A stretch of DNA of 64,000 nucleotides from Thalassospira sp. (GCF_030690045.1 NZ_JAUYHK010000003.1:62001-126000), one strand, 5' to 3'. Counted from the first letter of the stretch, positions 1 to 9,973 are shown. The notes: generated by a model not told the origin, from the letters alone. Numbers and translations are program-made.

Positions 1-24
1 TTTCATGCATGAATAATATCATTT

Positions 25-39
25 TGATCGAATTGATCA
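25..39. promoter_or_regulatory. Inverted repeat upstream of QOR2-like gene
   Basis: The bases read TGATC-GAATT-GATCA, an inverted repeat about 75 bp upstream of the reductase start. In Enterobacteria the related ytfG gene is divergent from an HxlR/DUF24-type regulator, and a repeat like this could be such an operator. The neighbouring regulator, if present, lies off the left edge, so this is inference. Confidence 0.3.
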
Positions 40-113
40 TATGGAATTTTGAGGTCATCTTCTGCGTCAGAAAGGCGGGCCTGTTTCCCGCGACACAAAC
101 GGAGAATACGACG

Positions 114-980
114 ATGAAATATCTTGTAACCGGTGCAACCGGCCAGCTTGGCGGCCTTGTGGTCAAACATCTTCTGGATCGTGTTGCCGCCAGCGACATC
201 GCGGTCAGCGTCCGCAGCCCCGAAAAGGCATCCGGCCTCACGGCGTTGGGCGTTGATGTCCGTCACGGCGATTTTGACGATCTGGCCCTGACCACGGCGG
301 CCTTTCGCGGCGTTGAAACGGTCTTGATCATTTCCGCCGAAGCCGACAACGCCACCCGCATCCGCCAGCACCGCACGGCAATTGATGCCGCAAAGGCCGC
401 CGGAGTGGGTCATGTGACTTACACCAGTGTTGTGGACCCGCGCCCCGACAGCGCCTTTACCTATGCCGCCATTCATGCCGATACCGAACAATATCTGGCG
501 GCCAGCGGCCTGAAATATACTGTGCTGCGCAATTCATTTTATGCCGATCTTTTGCTGGCCGGGGTGCCGCACGCCCTTGAAACCGGCGATTATGCCGCCC
601 CCGCCGGACAGGGCCGCATCACCTATGTCCCGCGCAACGAACTGGCACTGGCCGCGGCCAGTGTCCTTGCCAATCCGGCGGACCATGTCAACAAAACCTA
701 TAACCTGACCGGGGCCAAGGCCGTCAGTTATGACGAGATTGCGGCGATGATTGCCAGTATCACCGGCAAGGAAATCCGGTATGTCGATCTGCCGCCTGCG
801 GTTTATAGCGACATCCTCAAAAGTTTTGGCCTGCCGGAACATGGCGTGACCGCCATTGTCGGCCTGTATGAAGCCGCCCGCGCCGGGGATTATGAACCGG
901 TCAGCACCGACCTTGCCACCCTGCTGGGCCGCCAACCGCAATCCGTGCAGGATTTCCTGACGGGGGCGTTGCGGAACTGA
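114..980 (+). CDS. NAD(P)H-binding SDR family oxidoreductase (QOR2/YtfG-like, NmrA fold)
   Basis: This 288-residue protein is probably an NAD(P)H-dependent quinone reductase of the atypical SDR (NmrA/QOR2) family. The N-terminus has the Rossmann glycine motif TGATGQLGG at residues 6-14. The pattern of an N-terminal dinucleotide domain followed by a C-terminal lobe, and the overall similarity to E. coli YtfG from memory, support the call. The open frame extends upstream to position 9, but the ATG at 114 has a GGAG at 101-104 and starts directly at the Rossmann strand, so the shorter form is preferred. The gene is monocistronic, with a terminator hairpin just downstream. Quinone specificity is inferred, not visible. 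Confidence 0.8.
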   Translation: MKYLVTGATGQLGGLVVKHLLDRVAASDIAVSVRSPEKASGLTALGVDVRHGDFDDLALTTAAFRGVETVLIISAEADNATRIRQHRTAIDAAKAAGVGHVTYTSVVDPRPDSAFTYAAIHADTEQYLAASGLKYTVLRNSFYADLLLAGVPHALETGDYAAPAGQGRITYVPRNELALAAASVLANPADHVNKTYNLTGAKAVSYDEIAAMIASITGKEIRYVDLPPAVYSDILKSFGLPEHGVTAIVGLYEAARAGDYEPVSTDLATLLGRQPQSVQDFLTGALRN

Positions 981-1003
981 AAAACACCATATCGGATCAA
1001 TGC

Positions 1004-1033
1004 AAAACGGGGCTCAAAATCTGGCCCCGTTTT
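1004..1033. terminator. Bidirectional terminator between the SDR gene and rnd
   Basis: AAAACGGGGC and GCCCCGTTTT form a perfect 10-bp stem around a 10-base loop. The A and T tracts at the ends would give a U-run in either direction, which suits two converging genes. Confidence 0.8.
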
Positions 1034-1059
1034 GTGTTTCTAAAGCCCGACAAGAACGA

Positions 1060-2226
1060 TCAGGCGTTGTCGAGTTCCACCAACGCCACTTCACCCTTTT
1101 CAAGCCTGAGCGCGATCTGGCCGTGTTTGAGGCGCAGGGCGTACTGGCCGAACAATTCATGGCGCCAGCCATGCAGCGCCGGGACATCGGCGTCATCGTC
1201 GGCGGCGATAGTGTGCAGATCCTCGCTGGAGGCGACAAGGCGCTGGGCGACGCCCTTTTCCTCGCTGCACAGTTTCAGCAGAACCTTGAGCAATTCCACC
1301 GTCGGGCCGATGCCCGAGGGCAGTTCGGTGCGCAATTTGGGTTGCGGTAACTGATCGGCGGGTAAATCAAGGGCGGACTGGATCGCATCAATGATCTGCT
1401 GTCCCGATTTGCTGCTGCCAAAGCTGCGCCCGACCCCGCGGGTTTTATCAAGGTCCTGTTCGCTTAGGGGCTGCCGGGCGGCAATATCAAGCAGGGTATC
1501 ATCGCGCAGCACCCGGTTGCGCGGCAGGTTCTTGCGTTGTGCCTCGGTCTCGCGCCAGGCGCACAGCGCCCGGGTCACCGCCAGAAAACGCGGGCTGTTG
1601 GACCGGGTTTTCAGGCGCAGCCATGCCTCATCAGGATCGACACTGTAAATCGACAGATCGGTCAGCCGTTCCATTTCCTCGGCCAGCCAGTGCGCCCGGC
1701 CATTCCCGACAAGACGATCCCGGAATTCCTCGTAGATCGACCGCAAATGGGTGACATCGGACAGGGCATAGCTGAGCTGTTTGGCCGATAACGGGCGATG
1801 CGACCAGTCGGTAAAGCGCATTGATTTATCGACATTCTTGCGCACCACCTTGTTGACCAGGGTTTCATAACCCACCTGATCGCCATAGCCGAGCACCATC
1901 GCCGCCACCTGGGTATCAAATACCGGGTGCGGGACATGGCCACTGAGATGGACAAAAATTTCGATATCCTGCCGGGCGGCGTGGAAAACCTTGACCACGC
2001 TTTCGTCCTGCATCAGGTCAAACAGCGGGGCAAGATCAATGCCCTCGGCCATTGGATCAATCGCAGCACCCTGATCATCCGGGTCCGGTCCGGCCAGTTG
2101 CACCAGACACAAAATGGGCCAATAGGTCGAATCGCGCATAAACTCGGTATCGACCGTCACATAATCTGCCTGACGCAGCCTTGCGCACAGAATGCGCAGA
2201 TCTTCTGTTTGTGTAATAGGTTCCAT
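1060..2226 (-). CDS. rnd: Ribonuclease D
   Basis: Ribonuclease D is a 3'-to-5' exoribonuclease that trims tRNA and other small RNA precursors in the cytoplasm. The 388 residues match the usual length. The DEDDy exonuclease motifs are visible: D26-x-E28 in VDTEF (Exo I), HAARQDIEIF near residue 82 (Exo II) and YALSD near residue 153 (Exo III). An HRDC domain follows at about residues 207-290, with a second, weaker HRDC-like region near the C-terminus. The gene converges on the SDR gene and lies just beyond the 3' end of the sugar-acid dehydratase gene, so it is probably transcribed alone. Confidence 0.95.
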   Translation of the reverse strand: MEPITQTEDLRILCARLRQADYVTVDTEFMRDSTYWPILCLVQLAGPDPDDQGAAIDPMAEGIDLAPLFDLMQDESVVKVFHAARQDIEIFVHLSGHVPHPVFDTQVAAMVLGYGDQVGYETLVNKVVRKNVDKSMRFTDWSHRPLSAKQLSYALSDVTHLRSIYEEFRDRLVGNGRAHWLAEEMERLTDLSIYSVDPDEAWLRLKTRSNSPRFLAVTRALCAWRETEAQRKNLPRNRVLRDDTLLDIAARQPLSEQDLDKTRGVGRSFGSSKSGQQIIDAIQSALDLPADQLPQPKLRTELPSGIGPTVELLKVLLKLCSEEKGVAQRLVASSEDLHTIAADDDADVPALHGWRHELFGQYALRLKHGQIALRLEKGEVALVELDNA

Positions 2227-2301
2227 GAATCCTGCTATAGCATTGCCCGGCGCGAACTGCCAGAGGCTTGCGCATGCATGATAAACACATCTGCCAAGAC
2301 A

Positions 2302-2329
2302 GAAGGCCGGGCATGTAAACCCGGCCTTC
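2302..2329. terminator. Strong stem-loop after the dehydratase operon
   Basis: GAAGGCCGGG and CCCGGCCTTC form a perfect 10-bp stem with an 8-base loop, 30 bp beyond the dehydratase stop codon on the minus strand. There is no clear T-run on either side, so it may be a terminator with a weak tail or an mRNA 3'-end stabiliser. Confidence 0.55.
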
Positions 2330-2359
2330 CAGATTGTTTATATGTGTGACACTGCCGGT

Positions 2360-4108
2360 TTAATGGCTGTCTTTGGGGATCGCCTTGCCGCGCGACCCGA
2401 CCAGGAAATCGAAATCCGCCCCCTTGTCCGCCCCGGTGACATGGCTGTGATACAAAAAGGCATAGCCATCCTTGGGGGCTTTTACCCGGCTTTGCCAATT
2501 GGCAAGACGGCGGGCAATTTCCGCATCCGGCAAATCAAGATGCAAACGGCGGTTCGGCACATCAAGTTCAATCATATCGCCCGATTGGACAATCGCCAGC
2601 GGCCCGCCTGCGGCGGCTTCGGGCGAGGTATGCAATACCACCGTGCCATAGGCCGTGCCGCTCATCCGGGCATCGGAAATCCGCACCATGTCGGTAATGC
2701 CCTTGCGCAGCACCTTGGGCGGTAGGCCCATATTGCCGACCTCGGCCATGCCCGGATAGCCCTTGGGCCCGCAATTTTTCAAAACCATCACACAGGTTTC
2801 GTCAATATCGAGGGCCTCGTCATTGATGCGGGCCTTGTAATCGTCGATATCCTCGAACACCACGGCGCGACCGCGATGCACCATCAGATGTTTGGACGCC
2901 GCCGAGGGTTTTACCACCGCCCCGTTCGGGGCCAGATTGCCGCGCACCACCGCAATGCCGCCACTGGCGGTCAGGGCCTGTTCAATCGGGCGGATCACAT
3001 CTTCGTTCCAGTTGCGCACCTCGCACACCTGATCCCACATGGTTTCGCCTGCCACGGTCAGGGCATCCTTGTGCAGATGTCCGGCATCGCCCAGCGCCTT
3101 GATCACCACCGGCAGGCCCCCGGCATAAAAGAATTCTTCCATCAGATATTTGCCCGACGGCTGCAAATTGACGATGGTCGGAATATCGCGGCCCAGCCGG
3201 TCCCAGTCGTCCAGATCCAGTTCAACGCCCAGACGCCCGGCAATCGCCAGCAAATGAATCACCGCATTGGTCGATCCGCCAATTGCACCATTGACGCGAA
3301 TGGCGTTTTCAAAGGCGTCCTTGGTCATGATATCGGATGGTTTGAGGTCATCCTTGACCATCTGCACAATCCGCCGCCCGGTCAGATGCGCCATCACGCG
3401 GCGGCGGCTGTCCACCGCCGGGATCGCGGCATTGCCCGACAATGCCATGCCCAGTGCCTCGGCCATGCTGGCCATCGTGCTGGCCGTGCCCATGGTGTTG
3501 CACGATCCGGGTGACCGCGACATCGCCATTTCGGCTTCGAGGAAATCCTCGGTGCTGATTTTTCCGGCCTTGCGGTCTTCGGACAATTGCCACAGGGATG
3601 TGCCCGACCCGATATCCTGACCGCGCCATTTGCCATTGAGCATCGGCCCGCCGGTAACGACAATTGCCGGAATATCGACACTGGATGCCCCCATCAAAAG
3701 GGCCGGGGTGGTTTTGTCACAGCCGACCATCAATACCACACCATCCAGCGGCGTGCCGCGCAGGGCTTCTTCCACATCCATTGCGCACAGATTGCGAAAC
3801 ATCATCGCCGTCGGGCGCAAGGTGCTTTCGCCCGGCGAAAATACCGGAAATTCAAGCGGCAATCCGCCGGCCTCGTAAATCCCGTGTTTGACCCGTTCCG
3901 CCAGATCACGCAAATGGGCGTTGCAGGGGGTCAATTGCGACCAGGTATTGCAGATACCGATCACCGGACGGCCATCGAACAAATCGGCCGGCAGGCCCTG
4001 ATTTTTCATCCAGCTGCGATGATAGATATTGTCCTTGCTGGTGCCGCCAAACCAGCCCTCCTGCGAACGCAAGGTGCGGGGCCAGGGCGCGGGCGTGAAC
4101 TTGCTCAT
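2360..4108 (-). CDS. IlvD/Edd family sugar-acid dehydratase (L-arabinonate dehydratase type)
   Basis: This 582-residue enzyme belongs to the IlvD/Edd dehydratases that use an iron-sulfur cluster and Mg2+ to remove water from sugar acids. It most resembles L-arabinonate dehydratases of Azospirillum and Rhizobium, giving 2-keto-3-deoxy-L-arabinonate. Conserved cysteines expected to hold the cluster are at about C62 (TPCNAH), C130 (MVGCDKT) and C203 (PGSCNTMG). K132 is the likely carbamylated Mg2+ ligand. The gene lies immediately downstream of the gguB-gguA-chvE importer on the same strand, which fits non-phosphorylative pentose catabolism. D-xylonate or another aldonate remains possible. No dehydrogenase or aldolase gene is in the window. 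Confidence 0.85.
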   Translation of the reverse strand: MSKFTPAPWPRTLRSQEGWFGGTSKDNIYHRSWMKNQGLPADLFDGRPVIGICNTWSQLTPCNAHLRDLAERVKHGIYEAGGLPLEFPVFSPGESTLRPTAMMFRNLCAMDVEEALRGTPLDGVVLMVGCDKTTPALLMGASSVDIPAIVVTGGPMLNGKWRGQDIGSGTSLWQLSEDRKAGKISTEDFLEAEMAMSRSPGSCNTMGTASTMASMAEALGMALSGNAAIPAVDSRRRVMAHLTGRRIVQMVKDDLKPSDIMTKDAFENAIRVNGAIGGSTNAVIHLLAIAGRLGVELDLDDWDRLGRDIPTIVNLQPSGKYLMEEFFYAGGLPVVIKALGDAGHLHKDALTVAGETMWDQVCEVRNWNEDVIRPIEQALTASGGIAVVRGNLAPNGAVVKPSAASKHLMVHRGRAVVFEDIDDYKARINDEALDIDETCVMVLKNCGPKGYPGMAEVGNMGLPPKVLRKGITDMVRISDARMSGTAYGTVVLHTSPEAAAGGPLAIVQSGDMIELDVPNRRLHLDLPDAEIARRLANWQSRVKAPKDGYAFLYHSHVTGADKGADFDFLVGSRGKAIPKDSH

Positions 4109-4160
4109 GCCAGATCTCCTTTATGGATTGTTGTTGGGTGGCGATGGACACACATAGCGG

Positions 4161-5345
4161 TCATGCCTTGTTTTTGTTGTAGACGTCGAAAATCACAGCG
4201 GCGAGCAACACCAGCCCCTTGATCACCTGTTGCCAGTCAATGCCGACACCGATGATCGACATGCCGTTATTCATCACCCCCATGATCAGGGCACCGACAA
4301 CAGCACCGATCACCTTGCCAACCCCGCCCGACATCGACGCGCCGCCAATAAAGACGGCGGCAATCACATCGAGTTCAAACGCCACCCCGGCCTTGGGGGT
4401 CGCGGTATTGAGGCGGGCGGCAAAAACCAGCCCGGCAAGGGCGGCCAGCATGCCCATATTGGCAAAGGTCAGAAAAGCCAGCCGTTTGGTATTGATCCCC
4501 GACAGCTTGGCGGCCTTTTCATTGCCGCCTATCGCATAAATGCGCCGACCAATCGTCGTGCTGTTGGTGATAAAGGTGAAAATCGCAATCAACAGCGCCA
4601 TGACGATCAAAACGTTCGGCAGACCGCGATAGGTTGACAACAGATAGGTGATATAAAGGATCGCAATCCCGGCAATGGCGTGCTTTGCCATGAAAAAGGC
4701 CAAAGGTTCGTCGATTTCGGCAAATTTCGCCTGTTTTGCCCGCGACCGCAGCCCCAGAACCGGCAGGGTGACGGCAACGACAATGCCCAGAACCATCGAA
4801 AACAGGTTAAACCGGCCTTCGATCAGGCCGCCGAAGAAATCGGGCACAAACCCCGATGACAGCAACTGAAACGATGCCGGGAACGGCCCGACCGACTGCC
4901 CCGACAACAGGGCCAGCGTCAGGCCCTTGAACACCAGCATCCCGGCCAGGGTGACGATAAAGGACGGAATGCGCCAATAGGCGATCCAGTATCCTTGCGC
5001 CGCGCCAATCACCGCCCCGGCCGCCAGACACACCGGCACCACAATGATCGGCGGCAAATCCCAGTTGACCATCATTACAGCGGCCAGCGCACCGATAAAG
5101 CCCACCACCGATCCGACCGACAGGTCAATATGCCCGGCGACGATCACCAGCAACATGCCAACGGCCATGATGATGATATAGCTGTTTTGCAAAAACAGAT
5201 TGGTCAGATTGACCGGCCGCATCAGGACGCCATCGGTGACAACCTGAAAAAAGCCCATAATCACCACAAGCGCCAGCAACATGCCATATTCACGCATATG
5301 GGTCTTGAGGTAGTGGCCGATTGAATTTGCTGAAGTCTCAGTCAT
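4161..5345 (-). CDS. gguB: Multiple-sugar ABC transporter permease GguB
   Basis: This is the inner-membrane permease of a CUT2-class sugar importer, 394 residues with about ten hydrophobic segments. The conserved BPD_transp_2 stretch [16 protein letters not shown] lies near residues 71-86. Size, order and neighbours match GguB/MmsB, partner of GguA and ChvE, which import arabinose, xylose, glucose and galactose in Rhizobiaceae. Its start overlaps the end of gguA by 4 bp, which suggests translational coupling. A 52-bp gap separates it from the dehydratase gene, so all four genes probably form one operon. Confidence 0.9.
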   Translation of the reverse strand: MTETSANSIGHYLKTHMREYGMLLALVVIMGFFQVVTDGVLMRPVNLTNLFLQNSYIIIMAVGMLLVIVAGHIDLSVGSVVGFIGALAAVMMVNWDLPPIIVVPVCLAAGAVIGAAQGYWIAYWRIPSFIVTLAGMLVFKGLTLALLSGQSVGPFPASFQLLSSGFVPDFFGGLIEGRFNLFSMVLGIVVAVTLPVLGLRSRAKQAKFAEIDEPLAFFMAKHAIAGIAILYITYLLSTYRGLPNVLIVMALLIAIFTFITNSTTIGRRIYAIGGNEKAAKLSGINTKRLAFLTFANMGMLAALAGLVFAARLNTATPKAGVAFELDVIAAVFIGGASMSGGVGKVIGAVVGALIMGVMNNGMSIIGVGIDWQQVIKGLVLLAAVIFDVYNKNKA

Positions 5346-6877
5346 TGGTCTTTTCCTCGCCCCTTCAGGATCATATGCATGATTTTTTCCTGGCTGGCCT
5401 CGTGCCCCGCCAGTTCGCCATTCATCGACCCTTCGTCCATGACATAGATGCGATCACACATGCCCAGAAGTTCCGGCATTTCCGACGAGATCATGATGAC
5501 CCCCTTACCGTCGGCAGCCAGTTTGTTAATGATGGTATAAATTTCGTATTTCGCCCCGACATCAATCCCGCGTGTCGGTTCATCGAGAATCAGCACATCC
5601 GGCCCGGCAAACAGCCATTTGGACACGACAACCTTTTGCTGGTTGCCGCCCGACAGATTGACGACTTTCTGGGCGACATTGGGGGTGCGAATATTGATCC
5701 TGCCGCGATATTCCTCGGCAACCTGACGTTCGGCACCTTCGTTGATCACGCCGCGCTGCGACACGCCGGGCAAATTGGCCAGCGTGATGTTGCGCGTGAT
5801 GTTTTCATCAAGAACCAGCCCCATATCCTTGCGGTCTTCGGTGACATAGGCCAGACCGGCGGCAATCGCCTTTTCAACCGTCGAAACATCGACCGGTTGC
5901 CCGTGCATCAAAACCTCGCCGCTGATATTGACACCATAGGCCCGGCCAAAAATGCTCATGGCCAGTTCGGTGCGCCCGGCCCCCATCAACCCGGCAATCC
6001 CCACCACTTCGCCGCGCGCGACACTGATATTCACATCCCGGATCAGGTGCCGGTCGATATGCAGCGGGTGATAGACATTCCAGTTGCGGACCTCCATCAG
6101 GGTTTCCCCGATGACCGGGGTGCGGTCCGGGTAACGGTGCGCCATATCGCGCCCGACCATGTCCTTGATGATTGCGCCTTCGCTGATCGGGCCATCATGA
6201 CAGTCAAGGGTCGAGACCGCCTGCCCGTCCCGCAGGACCGTGATCCTGTCGGCGACCTTGCTGATTTCATTTAACTTGTGCGAAATCAGGATCGATGTAA
6301 TGCCCTGCTTGCGAAATTCGATCAGCAAATCCAGCAATTTCTGGCTGTCATTTTCCTGCAAGCTGGCGGTCGGTTCATCCAGAATCAGCAATTTGACCTT
6401 TTTGGACAGCGCCTTGGCGATTTCCACCAATTGCTGTTTGCCGACCCCGATATTGGTCACCAGGGTATTGGGTGCCTCTTTCAGGCCAACCTTGCGCAGC
6501 AATTCGATTGTTCTGGCAAAGGTTGCAGGCCAGTCAATGATGCCGTTTTCGGCAATTTCATTGCCCAGAAAAATGTTTTCGGCAATCGACAGCAACGGCA
6601 CCAGCGCCAGTTCCTGATGAATGATGATAATGCCGCGATCCTCGCTGTCGCGAATGTCGCGGAACGTCTGGATTTCGTCGTCAAACAGGATATCGCCGTC
6701 ATAGGAACCATGCGGGTAAACCCCGCTCAGCACTTTCATCAGGGTCGATTTTCCCGCGCCATTCTCGCCACATAACGCATGAATTTCACCGCGCCTGACT
6801 TTCAGGCTGACATCATCAAGCGCCTTCACTCCGGGAAATGTTTTGGTGATATTGCGCATCTCCAGGATGGTATCCAT
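5342..6877 (-). CDS. gguA: Multiple-sugar ABC transporter ATP-binding protein GguA
   Basis: This 511-residue protein has two tandem ABC ATPase domains, as usual for CUT2 sugar importers. The first domain has Walker [10 protein letters not shown] near residue 38, signature-like [14 protein letters not shown] near residue 144 and Walker [10 protein letters not shown]. The second half has the degenerate P-loop GLMGAGRTE near residue 298 and the intact signature [10 protein letters not shown] near residue 413. It powers uptake through GguB with ChvE as the receptor. The gene lies between chvE and gguB and overlaps gguB by 4 bp. Confidence 0.93.
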   Translation of the reverse strand: MDTILEMRNITKTFPGVKALDDVSLKVRRGEIHALCGENGAGKSTLMKVLSGVYPHGSYDGDILFDDEIQTFRDIRDSEDRGIIIIHQELALVPLLSIAENIFLGNEIAENGIIDWPATFARTIELLRKVGLKEAPNTLVTNIGVGKQQLVEIAKALSKKVKLLILDEPTASLQENDSQKLLDLLIEFRKQGITSILISHKLNEISKVADRITVLRDGQAVSTLDCHDGPISEGAIIKDMVGRDMAHRYPDRTPVIGETLMEVRNWNVYHPLHIDRHLIRDVNISVARGEVVGIAGLMGAGRTELAMSIFGRAYGVNISGEVLMHGQPVDVSTVEKAIAAGLAYVTEDRKDMGLVLDENITRNITLANLPGVSQRGVINEGAERQVAEEYRGRINIRTPNVAQKVVNLSGGNQQKVVVSKWLFAGPDVLILDEPTRGIDVGAKYEIYTIINKLAADGKGVIMISSEMPELLGMCDRIYVMDEGSMNGELAGHEASQEKIMHMILKGRGKDQ

Positions 6878-6892
6878 CCAGTCCTCCCGATA

Positions 6893-6965
6893 CCGGCGTT
6901 TATCGCCGGGTCTTTATTCCAAAATTGCGAACAAGGGGGCGGGTTGCAGATCACCACAACCCGCC
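6893..6965 (-). other. chvE-gguA intergenic stem-loops
   Basis: Two hairpins lie between chvE and gguA. GGCGGGTTG pairs with CAACCCGCC (6938-6946 with 6957-6965, 9 bp). CCGGCG pairs with CGCCGG (6893-6898 with 6904-6909). Stem-loops after binding-protein genes commonly stabilise the upstream mRNA or attenuate read-through, so that more receptor than ATPase is made. That role is inferred here. Confidence 0.55.
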
Positions 6966-6987
6966 GCCCCTGCGATATGAAGGATGC

Positions 6988-8076
6988 TTATTTCACCTGG
7001 TCTTCGGTGTAATAACCCGACCCGATCAGAATGCCTTCCCAGTTGACCGCATCCACCAGAACCGGTTTCAGCAGATAGGACGGCACCACTTTCACGCCAT
7101 TGTCATAGGTCGAGGTATCGTTGATCGTCGGTTCCTTGCCGCCCAGAACGGCGTCAACCATCGTCACGGTGACGCGGGCAAGTTCGCGGGTATCCTTGAA
7201 CACGGTTGAATATTGTTCACCGGCAATGATCGATTTGACCGACGGAACTTCGGCATCCTGACCCGAAACGATCGGCATCGGCAGATCGCCCGAACCATAA
7301 CCGACACCTTTCAGCGACGACAGAATACCAATCGACAGCCCGTCATAGGGCGACAGAACGGCATCGACCTTTGCATCGGTGTAATGGGCCGACAGCAGAT
7401 TATCCATACGGGCCTGTGCCACCGCACCATCCCAACGCAGGGTGCCGACGGTATCCATGCCCATCTGGCCGGATTTGACATTCATAACACCGCCATCGAT
7501 CAGCGGCTGCAACACCGACATCGCACCATTATAGAAGAAATAGGCATTGTTATCGTCCGGCGATCCGCCAAACAATTCGATATTGAACGGGCCGTTGCCT
7601 TTCAGGGCTTCGACAATCGAGGTTGCCTGCAACACACCCACTTCAAAATTGTCAAAGGTCGCATAATAATCGACATGCGCACTGTCGCGGATCAGGCGGT
7701 CATAGGCAATGACCTTGATCCCGGCGGCATTGGCATTTTCAAGGGCGTTTGACAGGGTGGTGCCATCAATCGCGGCAATCACCAGAACCTCAACCCCCTT
7801 GACGATCATGTTTTCGATCTGGGCCAACTGGTTGGGAATGTCGTCTTCGGCATATTGCAGATCGGTTTTATAGCCTGCGGCCTCGAACTGCTCGACCATC
7901 GAATTGCCATCCGAAATCCAGCGGGCCGATGATTTGGTCGGCATCGAAATTCCGACATAGCCCTTTTCCTGCGCCTGGGCGGCAGAAATGCCAAAGCCGG
8001 TATCCGTCATGACGGGGCTGAACAATGCCGACGCGCCAAAGGCAACGCCAGCCAGTAAAATGCTGAGACGCTTCAT
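6988..8076 (-). CDS. chvE: Periplasmic multiple-sugar-binding protein ChvE
   Basis: ChvE is the periplasmic receptor for aldoses of the GguAB importer and, in Agrobacterium, also a partner of the VirA sensor. The 362-residue protein has a signal peptide ending near ISAAQAQ (about residue 35) and a Peripla_BP_4-type body with the motifs [12 protein letters not shown] and IAAIDGTTL. The longest frame starts at 8208, but the ATG at 8076 follows a GGGAG and begins the signal peptide. It is the first gene of the operon and is divergent from the regulator gbpR. No virA-like kinase is visible here, so only the transport role is supported. Confidence 0.92.
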   Translation of the reverse strand: MKRLSILLAGVAFGASALFSPVMTDTGFGISAAQAQEKGYVGISMPTKSSARWISDGNSMVEQFEAAGYKTDLQYAEDDIPNQLAQIENMIVKGVEVLVIAAIDGTTLSNALENANAAGIKVIAYDRLIRDSAHVDYYATFDNFEVGVLQATSIVEALKGNGPFNIELFGGSPDDNNAYFFYNGAMSVLQPLIDGGVMNVKSGQMGMDTVGTLRWDGAVAQARMDNLLSAHYTDAKVDAVLSPYDGLSIGILSSLKGVGYGSGDLPMPIVSGQDAEVPSVKSIIAGEQYSTVFKDTRELARVTVTMVDAVLGGKEPTINDTSTYDNGVKVVPSYLLKPVLVDAVNWEGILIGSGYYTEDQVK

Positions 8077-8256
8077 ATGTTTTCTCCCTGTGCGACGCGG
8101 GCCTGAACAGCCTCTTGTCCGATGATGCGGGCAGATGAATTGCCCATTTCCGCGTCTTGTTCTTCGTTTCCGGTGCGACCATCGCATCTGTGACAGCCTG
8201 GCCCGCATTATTCCGCATCCCCGCTATAACAATCAAATAATGAAAATTGAAATCGA

Positions 8257-8274
8257 CATATCAATATTGATATG
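8257..8274. promoter_or_regulatory. Perfect palindrome in the chvE-gbpR divergent promoter
   Basis: CATATCAATATTGATATG is an 18-bp perfect palindrome located 31-48 bp upstream of gbpR and about 180 bp upstream of chvE. It contains ATC-N6-GAT symmetry, as LysR-family recognition sites often do. It is the best candidate for the GbpR operator and would also place GbpR over its own promoter. Confidence 0.6.
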
Positions 8275-8304
8275 CGACAACCCTCAAAACACAGGATTGG
8301 CCCC

Positions 8305-9294
8305 ATGCAGCACATCGTGACATCGCCCCATATGACCCCCGACAAATCCCTGTTGACCGGGGCGGGCAATCTGTCGTTGCGCGGCCTGAAAATCAGCCAT
8401 CTGCGCATGATTGTCGCGATGGAGGAAACCGGCCAGATCAGCCAGGCCGCCATCCTTCTCAAAACATCGCAACCGGCGGCATCCCGGCTTTTATCAGAAA
8501 TGGAGGCCTTGCTGGGCACGCGCCTGTGCGAACGCGGGGTGCGCGGCATTGAACTGACCCATGCCGGGCAGGCTTTGGCGCGCCGCGCCCGCACCATGTT
8601 GATTGAAATGCGCGATGCCGAACGCGAGATCGAGGATATCAAACAGGGCGGCGGCACGGTTTTTGTCGGGGCTGTTACCGGGGCGGCGGTTAATCTGGTT
8701 GTGCCTGCGATCCGCGATATCCGGGCGGCCAACGCGCTGTTGCAGGCCAATGTCGCCATCGGACCGTCGCATGTGCTGGTCCGGGATTTGTTGGCGGGGC
8801 ATCATGATTTTGTCATTGGCCGTGTGCCCGATGACATGGATCCGCGCCTGTTTACCATCCGCGAAATCCGCAGCGAGAAAATCCGACTGATGGTCCGTGC
8901 CGGGCATCCGTTGTTGCAACACGGGTCCTTGTCGCTGGAACATCTTGAAGGTTATGAATGGACGTTGCCGCCGCCGGGCAACCTGATGCGGCGCACCATC
9001 GAGGATGCTTTCATTTCGCGGGGCCTGCCCTTGCCGCAATCCAATGTCAATTCGGCATCCCTTCTGGTCACGCTGGCCACCATCCGCGATACCGACGCCA
9101 TTGCCCCGATGGCCGAAGAAGTCACCAGCATGTTGTCTGTCGGGGGGATGATTGCCGAATTGCCCCTGCATGAAACCATCGAAATCAAACCCTATAACCT
9201 GTTGACGGCACGCGGGCATCGTCTGTCGCCCTCGGCACAACTGGTCAGCAACCATATTCTGGCGCAATCGGATCATTGGAAAAAACAGCCCTGA
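8305..9294 (+). CDS. gbpR: LysR family transcriptional regulator GbpR
   Basis: This 329-residue LysR regulator is divergent from chvE, the same arrangement as gbpR-chvE in Agrobacterium and sbpR-sbpA in Azospirillum. In those systems the regulator activates the binding-protein gene in response to sugars. The winged HTH spans roughly residues 25-85 (HLRMIVAMEETGQISQAAIL and following), and the rest is a periplasmic-binding-like effector domain. The ATG at 8305 follows an AGGATTGG at 8292-8299. An in-frame upstream ATG-like start at 8272 sits inside the palindrome and is less likely. Confidence 0.85.
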   Translation: MQHIVTSPHMTPDKSLLTGAGNLSLRGLKISHLRMIVAMEETGQISQAAILLKTSQPAASRLLSEMEALLGTRLCERGVRGIELTHAGQALARRARTMLIEMRDAEREIEDIKQGGGTVFVGAVTGAAVNLVVPAIRDIRAANALLQANVAIGPSHVLVRDLLAGHHDFVIGRVPDDMDPRLFTIREIRSEKIRLMVRAGHPLLQHGSLSLEHLEGYEWTLPPPGNLMRRTIEDAFISRGLPLPQSNVNSASLLVTLATIRDTDAIAPMAEEVTSMLSVGGMIAELPLHETIEIKPYNLLTARGHRLSPSAQLVSNHILAQSDHWKKQP

Positions 9295-9366
9295 CTCCGC
9301 CACAAAGTCTTGCCATACATTCTGTCGGCACTGCCGTGCCTGCCGCCTGTACCGGAAAGACCATAA

Positions 9367-9813
9367 ATGCCCCGCCTGCGCCTGATTTTGACAATTTCGG
9401 CCCTCCTTGCCTGCATCGTCCCCCCTGCTTTTGCCAATTGTTATGACTGGCCGTTGCGCGACCAGAATGGCGAATATGCCTATGACGGCGATACGATTTA
9501 TATCCGGCTGCCCGGCCTGCCCGATGAAATCGCCAAAATGTCGGTCCGGGTACGCGGGGTCGATACCCCGGAAATACGCGGCCAATGCCCGATGGAAAAG
9601 GACCTTGCCAACAAGGCCCGCGATTTCGCCCGCCATACCCTCAAGACCGCCAGCAAAATCGAATTTTGCGACCCGGAATGGGACCGATATGGCGGTCGGG
9701 TGGTGGCATCGGTGCGGATTGATGGCCGGGCCTATGAACATGACCTGATTGATCGGGGCCTTGGCCGCCCCTATGACGGCAAGACAAAACGCCTGCCGTG
9801 GTGCAGTTCATAG
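9367..9813 (+). CDS. Secreted staphylococcal-nuclease-like (SNase) protein
   Basis: This 148-residue protein is an exported OB-fold nuclease of the thermonuclease family. A signal peptide of about 23 residues ends at PPAFA. The SNase core follows: DGDTIYI near residue 40, the arginine and acidic motif RVRGVDTPEIRG near residues 60-70, and RYGGRVVASV near residue 110. The mature part has several cysteines that could form disulfides. It is a short single-domain member and is probably periplasmic. It stands alone between gbpR and the amino acid ABC operon and is followed by a strong terminator. Confidence 0.85.
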   Translation: MPRLRLILTISALLACIVPPAFANCYDWPLRDQNGEYAYDGDTIYIRLPGLPDEIAKMSVRVRGVDTPEIRGQCPMEKDLANKARDFARHTLKTASKIEFCDPEWDRYGGRVVASVRIDGRAYEHDLIDRGLGRPYDGKTKRLPWCSS

Positions 9814-9853
9814 TCCCTGACGATCCTGTTTTCAGACCATCCACCCCCCCCCC

Positions 9854-9881
9854 CCGGCAGGCCAAACCTGCCGGTTTTTTT
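9854..9881 (+). terminator. Rho-independent terminator after the SNase gene
   Basis: CCGGCAGG (9854-9861) pairs with CCTGCCGG (9867-9874) and is followed by seven Ts. A run of twelve Cs (9844-9855) overlaps the 5' side of the stem. Confidence 0.9.
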
Positions 9882-9973
9882 GCGCGTATCGTCACGCCCC
9901 GCATCCGCATTGCCGCAGCGGCACAGATATTCTGCCGTCTTGACAATCTGATTTGAGATATCGTAGCTTTATT

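Noticed and set aside
3..491. A 162-codon minus-strand frame at the left edge.
   Set aside because: It is antisense to the QOR2-like gene; composition and lack of domain argue against it. A divergent regulator could begin near position 10, but too little sequence is present to say.
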